From Aurifilum marmelostoma (taxonomy: Eukaryota > Ascomycota > Sordariomycetes > Diaporthales > Cryphonectriaceae), in the NCBI GenBank assembly GCA_027559495.1, contig JAMXSV010000017.1:1550001-1614000 (forward strand): a stretch of DNA of 64,000 nt, written 5' to 3'. The translations under genes and the position numbers were made by a program. The notes beneath the pieces were generated by a model that worked only from the letters and a program-made list of their open reading frames with translations, was not told where the DNA came from and did no database searches. Shown here one piece after another: positions 32,376 through 42,274 of this stretch (its first letter is position 1; each line of letters begins with the position of its first letter).

Positions 32376-34314
32376 TCAAGCAGCAGCCTTGGCCCTCGTC
32401 TCCCGAGGCAACAAGGCCCAGACCACAGCAACAGCCACAGAGAGCGCCCCCGAGAACCAAACAGCCGCACCGCTCGTGCTCGAGCTGTAACCCGCCACCA
32501 CCCAAGCGACCAGCGCAAACAGCCGCCAGGAGAAGCCCACGGCCGCGACCCCGGCCCCGCGGGCAGGCGCACCAAATACCTCGACGGTATACACCGTGGC
32601 CACAGCCAGCAGCGCATACTCGAGGAACGAGAGCACGCAGGCGAACGCCAGCCAGGCACCGCGCGAGGGGGCCGCGGTGGAGGCGAGGATGAAGACGCCT
32701 GCGAGCAGGGAGAAAAGCGCGCCTGCGCGCCTGCGGCCCAGGAGAGGAATCTCTGAGAGGGCGGCGGCGACGAGAGGGCCCGGGATGGCGCAGATGGAGA
32801 TGTAGAGGTAGTGGCTGAACCAGTATGGGCGGGTGACGGTGGTGGCAGTGACCTGGGTGACGCCGTGGGCTGTGGACAGGTAGGGCTGGATGAACTGGGC
32901 CTGGAGCGGGAAGGTAAGGCCCAGGGAGGCCCACAGCAGGGCGAGGGCGACAAGTCCTAACGGCCCACCGCCGAGGGCGCCCAGCACGGCTCTGGTGGAG
33001 GCACCGATGCCGGCAGCAGCGCCTCGGTGCCGCCTGGCTCGGTCAGCACCAGCGCCTTCCTGCTCTTCCTCGCCCTCCTCGGTGATCATGGACGACTCGA
33101 CGCGCGCAAAGGCAGCCTCGTTCAGCCAGGTGATTTGCCCGCTGGCATGAGCAATGTCGCGTGTGGTCTGGACGGCCTCGTCATCGCGGCGGCGGGCGAG
33201 CAGGGACTTTGGGGTCTCGTACATGCGCACCGAGAAGCGCAGGAGGTAGAGGAAGAGGGTGATGCAGCCGAAGCACCACCACGTGTACCGCCAGCCCTTG
33301 TTGGAGACGTAGTGGCACGAGGAAGAGCTGCTGGTGGTGGTGGTGGCGGCGCTGGTGCTGCTGGACGTGCTGCTACCACTACCAGTATGGGTCGCTGCCC
33401 TGGAGCTGAACGATGACGAGGTCGAGGTCGCGTCGGGCCCCGTGCCACAGGTGAACTGCTCGATAAAGGCCCAGCCTACGGCATACGCCACCACCCTACC
33501 GATGCCCCAGGCCGCACCCTGGGCGGCGACAAGCCAGGAGTGGCTCGCAGGGAGCGACTCGGCCAGGTAGATGGCATCCACGGCCTGGTTGCCGCCCACA
33601 GCGAAGCCCACGACAAAGGCCACGACGCACAGGCCGGTAAAGGCGGCCATTCCTGCGCCGACGAGGCCCGCCATGCCCATCAGCACGATGGTGGCGGTGA
33701 ACATCTGCTTGCGGCCAAAGAGGTCCGACATGACGGGCCACATGAGGGCGCCCAGGGCGAGGCCTGCGGCGGCGCTGATCAGGAGGTCGGTGGGGTTCTG
33801 GTAGGAGTAGTAGAACTGGGCCTCGTTGGAGGCGGCTGGGAGGATGACGGTGAAGGAGGCCAGCCAGAACTTGATGAGGATGCGTCAGTTTTGTTTCTTG
33901 GGTCGTCATGATGATCGGGAACAAAATAATGATAATGGAATAGATAGGAATACTAATAATTACCTCGTCCAGGAACCAGCCCACCGCGGTCACCACCACC
34001 AACAACCACTGATACCGCCCCATCCCGATATCAAGAAGCGCCTCATTGAGAAGCTGTGCCTTGGCCGCGTACACAGGATCAAGACCTGTTGCGCCTGTAG
34101 ACCCCTTGCCGACGGGCTCCGTCTCGATGGCCGCGCCGAACAGGTTGCCAGGCCGCTTCTTGCCCGACGCGATCTGTGCTGGTCTCTGCTTCTCTACATC
34201 TGCCTGGATGGTTGAGGCCCCGTAGGCGCTCTCGGCGTCGGCTGCGGACTGCTTCTTCTTGAGCAGGTCGACGCCGTGGTGGTCTTCGGCCTTGGTTGGG
34301 TGTGTGTCGGCCAT
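32376..34314 (-). CDS. MFS transporter (sugar-porter/SV2-like), long Ser/Thr loop
   Basis: Two exons (34314-33964, 33869-32376) give 614 aa. Exon joining gives MGRYQWLLVVVTAVGWFLDE-FWLASFTVIL, the typical first helix of SV2/YgcS-like MFS permeases. The helix 2-3 loop is SDLFGRKQM, and helix 4 and 5 read GNQAVDAIYLAESLP, TM5 then AAQGAAWGIGRV. A stretch rich in Ser and Thr, residues about 260-302, separates helix 5 from GWRYTWW at helix 6; it is flanked by Cys258 and Cys302, which could form a disulfide. Helix 11-12 lie at FEALL-like SFLEYALLAVATVYTVEVFG. Substrate unknown; relatives move sugars, organic acids or nicotinate-like compounds. The central cytosolic loop is long and charged. Convergent with the Jen1-like gene. 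Confidence 0.87.
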
Positions 34315-34526
34315 TTTGACAAGCCAGGTCGTGGATAACACAGAAGGTGTGGGCCAGGTTCTCTTCTTCTTTTCCTTTCCAACGAGGTCTCATGCGCAGT
34401 CCAAGTCGGATTTCAGTGCCAGAGCCTTTTATATATTCAGATTAGGTAGTATTAAATTACAGATGCTACCTTAGACGGGGAGTATGTGACCACCTGAAAG
34501 TGTGTCACCGCTTAAAAGAAATAATG

Positions 34527-34572
<46 letters not shown>
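34527..34572. repeat. Poly(A)46 tract
   Basis: An unbroken run of 46 A on the + strand, about 215 bp upstream of the transporter start. I see no flanking target-site duplication or body of a retroposed element. Confidence 0.9.
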
Positions 34573-34574
<2 letters not shown>

Positions 34575-36607
34575 ACTTTCCATTCAACAAAACACAATCA
34601 CCCTAAATTTTCTTCTTACCCCAATAGCCTTCACCCGTCGTATCTACGAAGCAAAAGTGTGGATACCCACGAGGTTCTAGGCCGCGCACGTCCGGCGTGA
34701 TCCGGCATGCACCGCAGTGTGCCGATATGGTCAGAGGCCTGCATATGCGGCCACCTCCGGCAATCGCGGCCAAAGAAAGCGTAATAAATGAAACACACAC
34801 ACAGGGAGAGGTCCCGTTTCCGGGTGGGGGTTGGGTAGGGTGAGCTCGGAGTGAGGGACCAAGACGGGGCGTGATCAGCGTGGTTTAGCAAGAAGGTGGT
34901 GATTAACCTGGGAAAGGTGAAGACTGGTGCTTTGAGCAGCCCCGATTCCATAGGGGTGCAGCGCACGATGGTACTGTGCTCCACGTTTGCTCTTCTACCT
35001 CCTCTTTACATCGTATTATGGATACCACCCTCGGAGAGACTCGTCGTTGAGTGGAAGTGATGACTCTCATGCAGCATGCATAAAAGTCCCCAGAGAAAGC
35101 AGTAGTCAAGCAAAATGTCACCGTTACCATGTGATGAACAACCTCGTTGCAACCTCGATTTGATACCGACGGCAACTTGCTTCCGGGGAGCTTTGTGTGT
35201 CAACGTACCAAAGCATAGTTCTTGCTAGCACCTCGATTCTTTTTTACACACTCTCTTCTCTTACTAGTTGTTTTTCTATTTCTCCTTCTTATCTTGGGAA
35301 ATAGTGGGAGAGTGGATCACGGGAAATCCGAACAGAGGCTTACTTAATCCCGAAGAAACGCCCCTCCGAGCTTTTATTTTGACAAGCCATATATCTCCGC
35401 CCTTCTCCCCAATTTTAAGAAGAAAAGAAGAACAACAAAAATGAAAAAGTGCAGGTGAAAGGGAGATAAAAAATAAACCATCAAATTCTTCTTAAAAAGT
35501 GTGCTATTGAGCCAATCCACCCTAGAACCGTGACGCCGCTGTGTTCTTTGCTCAAATCAGAAATTAGCCGCATGTGCTCGGATCCGAATGGTTACGTTTA
35601 TTCGACCACGACGGTACATAATAAGGGCGAGTGAACAAGGAAATGATTTGCCGCATTCTGCTGCATTTCCTGAATTTTGTAGAGTTTTTGTTGATGTGTG
35701 TTATCAGCTGTATGGGTAGTTGATCAGCAGTCTAATGGTTGTAGCCTGTGAGCCCTCCTTCATCCATACGTTCACAACGGCATACCTAGAAGGAATTCCC
35801 CGCCTTTCCCTCACGTAGCCTTTGTCAGACTCACTGTTGAACACCACAAACTGACCACCACTGTACAGTTCTGTTGTCCGCCCTTGAAAAAGTGGTTGGT
35901 TGTATTGCGCAGTGAAAACATTCAGGAGTGATTTACAGTGCCATTGCACGGGTCATACTGCCCAGGACTTATATATTGAACACTGATCAATAAGCTGGAG
36001 GGAGTCAGATACGAGGGAAAATGAGAAGGGAAGATGATAGAAACAATCCCCCCATTTGCAGCTTTGCCATGCTCTCATATCCCGTCCCGTCCCGTCCCTG
36101 ATCGATTCCCGGCAGAGCCAGCACCAGAATTTCAACTAGGGATTCGGAATTGCTAGGCCAAACAGGGCATTATCCTGTCCGCCAGTGACTATTGACTATT
36201 TGGGTATGATTTCCCAAGGCTTGTTACCGAATAGTGTGCCTCAGAGCGCCAACATTCCAAGCCCAGCCTAGGACCTCGCTGGCCACTCAGCCACTATCGA
36301 TGCACGTAGGGTTCGACACGGAAAAACAAGCTTTCTGCCAAGCCCCACCACCATCTGCCAGATCTCTCAATCCCTGTGGAGTGACGTCTTGACGATCCGA
36401 GTCCGCCTTGTCTGTCTGGTTCTTTCACCAGGCCGCAAGCAAGGAAAAGATGTTCCAAGGAGAGGCATCAATCGCTCCAGGCGGGGCTACCAAGATGCAG
36501 GGCGGTTACGGACAGGCCTGTATCCAAGGTTTCGGTACGGCAGACAGGGTGGGCCCTTTTCCAGCTTCATCTGATAACAAAACCTGGAAAACCTCCATCG
36601 CGGCGGC

Positions 36608-36615
36608 CCTAACCC
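36608..36615 (-). promoter_or_regulatory. Telo-box-like octamer (CCTAACCC on + strand)
   Basis: One copy, 178 bp upstream of the decarboxylase ATG. Same octamer as at 11123, 22772 and 25135. Confidence 0.3.
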
Positions 36616-36733
36616 ATCCATTTACTCATCCACCTTTGAAAAGACTCATTGCTTTCCCATCCCTTGGCCCTCCCTTGACAATAGAAGACACCAGACTTGC
36701 TCCTTTTGATAATTTCAAGAGTGAAATAATATC

Positions 36734-36753
36734 GTTATTATTATTATTATTAT
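36734..36753. repeat. (TTA)6 microsatellite in 5' leader
   Basis: Six to seven TTA units about 40-60 bp before the ATG at 36793, likely in the transcript leader. Confidence 0.85.
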
Positions 36754-36792
36754 TCTCATCATCTGCTACAACATATACACACAGTAGAAAGC

Positions 36793-38020
36793 ATGACCGA
36801 AACCCCAGAACAAGCCGCGGCCGATGTCCGCTTCTCGCACCTCGAAAATGCCATCAGCACCGTGACCGACCGCGCCAAGGACGCTCACCACGAAGAGCCC
36901 AAGGCGCACCTGCACGTGCCCTCTGACACGGAGAAGTCGCACTCCTGGATGCGGCGCCTGTTCCCCTACACCAGCCTCGAGGACATGGAGAACGCATTCC
37001 ACATGGGCAACTACGTCATCGACCGCCAGACGGGCCAGAAGACCTTTGAGGCCATGTCCATGTACGTGCGCCTGGGCATGCACCTGCTCTACTACGGCAG
37101 CGAGCAGGAGAAGGTGCTCGAGTGGAACAGGACCAAGCAGCTGCTCAAGGAGCAGAGCGAGAAGATGGGCCGCGAGTATGACGCCCCCCACAGCGTCGAC
37201 CACATCCTGCCGTTCATCGAGAGCTTTGATCTCCAGGGCACGCTGAGCCAGCTCAAGGAGCCGGACCCGACAAAGTACAAGACCTTCAACGAGTTCTTTG
37301 GCCGTGAGCTTAGGCCGGACGCGCGGCCTATCGCTGAGCCTGACAACGTCAAGGTTGTGAGCAGTCTTGCGGACTGTAGGCTCACGACGTTTCCTACAGT
37401 CGACCTGGCCACCAAGTACTGGTATGTAATTAACTATAGTCGTGTTCACTTTCTTCATGATACCATGATCGTTATGTGGATGTGTACTAACAGCGTGTAG
37501 GATCAAGGGTTTCCAGTTCACGCTCGAGAGGCTACTGGGCGATGCCGATCTGGCCAAGCTGTTTGACGGCGGCTCCATTGCCATCTCGCGTCTGGCGCCA
37601 CAGGACTACCACAGGTGGCACTCGCCCATCGACGGCACAGTCGAGTCCGTCAAGGACATCCCCGGCACGTACTACACGGTCAACCCGCAGGCCATCAACG
37701 AGGCCGGCGCCGTAAATGTGTTTTGCGAGAACAAGAGGTCGGTCATGGTGATGAGGCGGGCCGCCACTGGGAATCCCGTGGCCATCATCGCCGTGGGTGC
37801 CATGCTTGTCGGGTCTATCAAGTATAACGACGGGGTGGAGGTCGGCGCCAGCGTGACGCGGGGTCAGACCTTGGGGGCTTTTTACTACGGCGGCAGTACT
37901 GTTATTGCCTTGTTCCCCAGGGGAGATGTTGTTTTTGACGAGGATCTGGTGCGCAACTCGACCGAACAGAACTGCGAGACGCTGGTGTCGGTTGGATGGA
38001 GGATCGGCGCGACCCCGTGA
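36793..38020 (+). CDS. Phosphatidylserine decarboxylase-family protein
   Basis: Two exons (36793-37421, 37501-38020) give 382 aa. The PS decarboxylase domain reads FNEFFGRELRPDARP at about 175-190, SIAISRLAPQDYHRWHSP after the intron, GAMLVGSI, GQTLGAFYYGGSTVI and LFPRGDVVFDEDL. The self-cleavage site is GGST with Ser342, which becomes the pyruvoyl group of the small subunit. The enzyme converts phosphatidylserine to phosphatidylethanolamine. There is no mitochondrial presequence, transmembrane anchor or C2 domain, unlike Psd1/Psd2, so it is of the short soluble fungal type (sometimes called PSD-like), whose substrate may differ. The intron falls between TG and G of a Trp codon. Confidence 0.92.
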
Positions 38021-39452
38021 AGTGGTGAGACCTAATTGTCCAGGTCTGTTCTCGGGGGGACATGTAATTATTACTAATCTAGTTGTCGAGGTGGTCAATG
38101 GAAAAGTATAGGGATCGGAGAGCCTTGAGAAGTCCTGTACTCTCTTGAGTCTGCAATTCTTTACTGTCCTAGACGAGGTGTTGCTCCGACAGTCGGTATT
38201 CTGATTGCAATATGCTTAAACAGATAATTATCCACAATTTTGGTTACACAAAATTTCTCAGGGTATTATAAGTTCCACACGTGGCCGTAAAATATGGCCA
38301 CAAGGCAGCCATCTGAGTGCTAAAGGCTGAGGCCCTCAGGATTGTCAGCCATTGAGAACTTTATTCTAAAACGGCGAGCTGGCAAACTCCAACGACTACA
38401 CTAGGGTAATGATATGCCCTAGGGCATTCAGTTTTTGTGTACAGAGTGGAGTGAAGGGAAGAAGAAGACAAAGACGAAGGAAGACGGAAAATGAAAGGCC
38501 AAGAGAAAAAAACGGGGGCTTGGGCCCAGACGTACGCGCCCTGCTACTGCTAGCCCGCATATTCTCTTGGCCCAATCGAAACAGAGGTTGAAAGGTCCGC
38601 CCTCAGTCCACCTTCGGTCAGCCCTAGTACCGTGGAACTGATGATGATCAGCCAGCTTGCTCGTCTCCTGCCTGAAGGATTGTCAGATCAGCCGCCTGGG
38701 TTCGAATATCTGTGCCTGCCGCCTCTGGCCAGGGTAGCTTAAGGGAGCGGAGTACCGCTTACCACCACGGATCGTCGCCTACCACCATGGATCTCAGCCC
38801 TGTGGTTCCCTGTATTGTCTGTTCGGTGACATGGGAATACCCCTACAGAAGGAGAAGCGCTAGCACGCTCATCCTTTCTCTATATGGGTCACCATGTATA
38901 AATGGCTCCCTGGCTGGCTCGGATGTGCTGCGGCTCGCATTGCCTCCCCTTGTTTCCTTGTCCTCGCCAAGACGTTAAGGCAAAGAATCCGAGGGACTGG
39001 CTGGAAACAGCTCTGCCTCCCCCTCCCCCCCCCCCCCTCTCTCCTCTCCCATGATACCACCATCGACCCCTGATAAGGGCTGCTGAGAGAAAAAAAATCA
39101 TATTGCCGCCTAGGAGAGAGAGGCTGCGGCGTTTGTTGTCAGCATGTACAAGGCAACGATGAGACGACGCTATATAAATGAAGCGGGACCCTGCCCCGGC
39201 ATGCAGAGCATGCCGGGTTGTTGTTGTCCTGTCACTCTTTGTGTAATGCAGTAATATAATCCTGCTGAGGAGGCGTACTCGCAGCTGAAGTTGATTCAGT
39301 CATATCATGAATATATTACTTTGATGTTTTGCCCCCCCTCATGTCTCGGATCTTGTTGTCACATAATTACATACAGCCACTCCCGAAGTCCAGCAGACAG
39401 CAGAAAATCGTTGTGATACTATCTTTTAACAAATTCTTCGCAGGGGAGAGAG
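38021..39452. other. 1.4-kb intergenic region
   Basis: 3' flank of the decarboxylase gene and promoter of the single-pass membrane protein gene. Contains C-rich tracts near 39017-39036 and TATATAAAT at 39171-39179. No supported gene. Confidence 0.5.
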
Positions 39453-40692
39453 ATGTCTCTCAACCTTGATACAAATGCCTGGTACCAGGTCAACGTTACC
39501 ATCAAGGATGGCCAGTCCTTTCACGGAACGCCGCTTTATCAGAATGGCCTGGTGAGTGTCATTACCCAGTGGATGAACAACCCGCTCAGTACTAGCTATG
39601 ATTACTTCTTCTCAAGTCTCCATAGACAGGAATCAACCATGAACTAATGGCTGCGGGAACTCGCATGTTCACAGACGGGAGCAGTATTCTTCCAGATCAC
39701 CAACACAAGCAACACCGGCCAGAGATGGCAGTTCTACCCCTTCAACTCGTCCGTATACGTCCTCCGCTGCCAGGAGGGAGGCCCCAACGGCTACCTGGGC
39801 ACCGCGATAGGCACACAGGACGACGAGCACAGCATCACGGGCGACACGGCGCCCTACCTGGCACACTACAACGTCTCCGACAACTCCATGTTCTGGCAGG
39901 TCGAGCCGTGGAACGATGGCACGTATTACTTTAGCAACCTGGCCAACGGGACGGGCTGGCGGATGGACACGATGGTTTCGTCGCTCATGGCCATGAACTC
40001 CAACGTTACATCTGCGAGGCCGGGCGAGCATTATACTTTTACAAGTATTGGTGCTATCAATGATGGACGGTATTCCACCATCAACGTGAGTTATATTCTT
40101 CAGTTCCCCTCATATATATATATATATATATATATATAAAGGACACATTCACCACGTACAAGACCCACCCAAGCATCATAAAAGACAACATCTAAGACAT
40201 TTTCATTTTTGCTCGCAGACCTTCCCAAGTACCCGTACCGCGGTACCCACCATACCGACCACAACCACAATAGACGGGACCTCTGGCACCTCAACCACGA
40301 CGTCCTCTCCTACCCCGACCGGCCACTCCGATGGGCTCTCGACAGGGGCAGCAGCAGGCATAGGCGTCGGCGTCGGGATCGCAGTGGTCATCCTCGCCGC
40401 CGTGGCAGGCTTCTTCTTCATGCGGAGGAGGAAGGAAAAGAAGACACGTGGTGTCCCGGAGCGAATGCAGAGCCCGCCTGGCGCACCAGTTCCTCCGAGG
40501 GAAGAGGACAAGACGAACTGGAGGTACGAGGGGCGACACGAGCTGAGCACGCCCATGCTCCCGGCGGAGATGGCGGCCAGGGGGGATGTCGGGAATAGAT
40601 TTTCGCCGGTGGAGATGCCGGCGGATCATGCGGTGGCCATGCTTGATAGCACGCCGCAAGGTCGTGTTTATGGAAGGGATGATCATGCGTGA
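39453..40692 (+). CDS. Single-pass membrane protein with Thr-rich stalk
   Basis: Three exons (39453-39551, 39675-40085, 40219-40692) join in phase to 327 aa. Residues 1-170 form a beta-rich ectodomain (RWQFYPFNSSVYVLRCQ, FWQVEPWNDGTYYFSN, GWRMDT) resembling ricin-B or fascin-like carbohydrate-binding folds, with many NxS/T sites. A Thr/Ser/Pro stalk (about 171-205) and a membrane helix (AGIGVGVGIAVVILAAVAGF) follow, then a basic stop-transfer RRRK and an 85-residue cytosolic tail. No N-terminal signal peptide is seen, so a reverse-anchor or missing upstream exon is possible. Many fungal proteins have this ectodomain-stalk-anchor plan; a lectin-like sensing role is inference. Intron 2 has a TA microsatellite. 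Confidence 0.78.
40112..40137. repeat. (TA)n microsatellite in intron
   Basis: About thirteen TA units inside intron 2 of the membrane-protein gene. Confidence 0.9.
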
Positions 40693-41023
40693 TGAGGATA
40701 CAGTAAGACACGGGGCAAAGGTCGGCTTATACCGATGGCCGGAACTGAGGCAAGTGTTCAGGAACTCAAAAAGAGGGAAAGAAAACACATACCACAGCTC
40801 TGTCCGTCTGGGGGAGACCCAGGATTGTTTCGCACGAGCACGAAAGACCATGATCGATATGGACCTGGGGATTAATGTTGAGCGGGTGTACGATGAGAAA
40901 TACCAGTCTCGGTCCTATATTGTAATTAATCAGGGGCCCATCAGAACAATTTGTAATACTTACAACGCAGATCTTACTGATGGCCACATATCACATGAAG
41001 ACGTGCCAGATTGACTCCAAATA
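40693..41023. other. Convergent 3' region
   Basis: 330 bp between the membrane-protein gene and the PARG-like gene. Nothing else is recognised. Confidence 0.5.
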
Positions 41024-42274
41024 TCAACAAGCGTCCTGTTCCTGGTCGCTGTCATATCCTCCCTCGGTAGTCGCTACCACAGGCCTCTTCTGGCTCTGTA
41101 TGAGTCCTGCCAGCACCGCCTCTAGCCCTCTCCTGACATGCGAATCGGGTGCACGACCAATACGTATCCTGAGCTCACGAATCCTCTCTGAAACCTCATC
41201 AACACCTTCTTTCTCTCCAGCACCCTCCTCCTCGTCCTCATCGCTCTGAGAGCCTCCCTCATCGTTCCCCTCATCTACCCATTCCAGCTCCTCACCAAAA
41301 GCCGCCTGAAAAGCGTTCGCCATACCAGCATGTTTCACCGCAAACACCACCTCTTCGATCCCCTCCCAAGCCCGCCGGGGCCCGGTAGTCTTGTTTCCTT
41401 GTTTATTCTTCTTGCTCTTTCTGCTGTTTCCACCACCAAGCAGTACTTTTCTCCACGCCCTGGCGACCTCACCCACGGGATTCCCATACGCACCACAGCC
41501 CCAGGCCCCAAGAACAACCCTCGTCGCCCCCTTGGCCTGGAAGACGCGCATCACAGCCCTCATCTTGTCCACAACAAGCTCCCTGTCCCTGTCGTGCACA
41601 TATCTGCCCACACCCGTGTCCTCGTCCACCTCGGTCTCTGGGAGCCGCAGCATGGCAGCACTCACGACATCGACAAACCACCTGTCCCTCTTGGGAAGCA
41701 TGTCACTCTGCTCTGGACCATCCTGTGCTGCAGCTGCTATATCCGCAGACGTCCTCCTGAACACGAGCACGTCAGGGGTGTAGACACAACCCACCTCGGG
41801 CAGGCGGTAGAACTCGTCCCGCAGCGCTGGGAGCAGGGTGGTGGCCATGCACAGGGACTCTTCCTGGCTCGTAGCACCGTTGAGAAACCCGCCGCCTGGC
41901 GAGAGTGGCGAGGCCATGTTCAGGATGGCCACTTTGTTCACAGTGACAGATGCATTGTTGTTGTTGTTGTTTCTTTCAGGGCTCCCTCGCAGCAACAAGT
42001 GCGCAGCTGTGAGGGTGTCCACGGCGCGGACGGTCAGGCGCAGAGCGGGTGGAGCGGCATTATTGCCCGGGCCGCCTGCCCGGGAAGATACTTCCGAGGG
42101 GCCTGGCAGCAGAGAGGTGATCAGCTCTGAGGCCTCGATGCCCCTGCGCGCACGTGGGTGGACCGAGAGCAGCGAGGGGATCAGCTTGTTGGCTGTGGCT
42201 TTGGCTTTTTTTGAGCGTACATCGCGCCGGAATGCAGCAGGTGGGCGGCCGATGGAGGGTTCAGTTCTTCCCAT
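41024..42274 (-). CDS. PARG-like macrodomain protein (TIGR02452/DUF2263 type)
   Basis: Intronless, 416 aa. The catalytic loop GGGFLNGATSQEESLC at residues 127-142 is the poly(ADP-ribose) glycohydrolase signature, with the tandem glutamates Glu138/Glu139 needed for cleavage of the ribose-ribose bond. Supporting motifs are KVAILNMASPLSPGG, VLVFRRTSADI and RVVLGAWGCGAYGNP near the C-terminal part. The N-terminal 1-115 is partly low-complexity (RNNNNNN). The C-terminal 100 residues contain an acidic insert (SDEDEEEGAGEKEG). The microbial-type family hydrolyses ADP-ribose polymers or related ADP-ribose conjugates. ATG 42274 is the first in-frame ATG; codons upstream lack one. Probably cytosolic or nuclear; a partner PARP gene is not in the window. 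Confidence 0.9.
   Translation of the reverse strand: MGRTEPSIGRPPAAFRRDVRSKKAKATANKLIPSLLSVHPRARRGIEASELITSLLPGPSEVSSRAGGPGNNAAPPALRLTVRAVDTLTAAHLLLRGSPERNNNNNNASVTVNKVAILNMASPLSPGGGFLNGATSQEESLCMATTLLPALRDEFYRLPEVGCVYTPDVLVFRRTSADIAAAAQDGPEQSDMLPKRDRWFVDVVSAAMLRLPETEVDEDTGVGRYVHDRDRELVVDKMRAVMRVFQAKGATRVVLGAWGCGAYGNPVGEVARAWRKVLLGGGNSRKSKKNKQGNKTTGPRRAWEGIEEVVFAVKHAGMANAFQAAFGEELEWVDEGNDEGGSQSDEDEEEGAGEKEGVDEVSERIRELRIRIGRAPDSHVRRGLEAVLAGLIQSQKRPVVATTEGGYDSDQEQDAC

Larger units (their letters stand above)
34315..36792. other. 2.5-kb intergenic region
   Basis: Divergent promoters of the SV2-like transporter and phosphatidylserine decarboxylase. It has a 46-A tract, a TTA microsatellite and an octamer CCTAACCC. 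The ORFs of 60-170 codons lie in different frames without recognisable domains. Confidence 0.5.
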
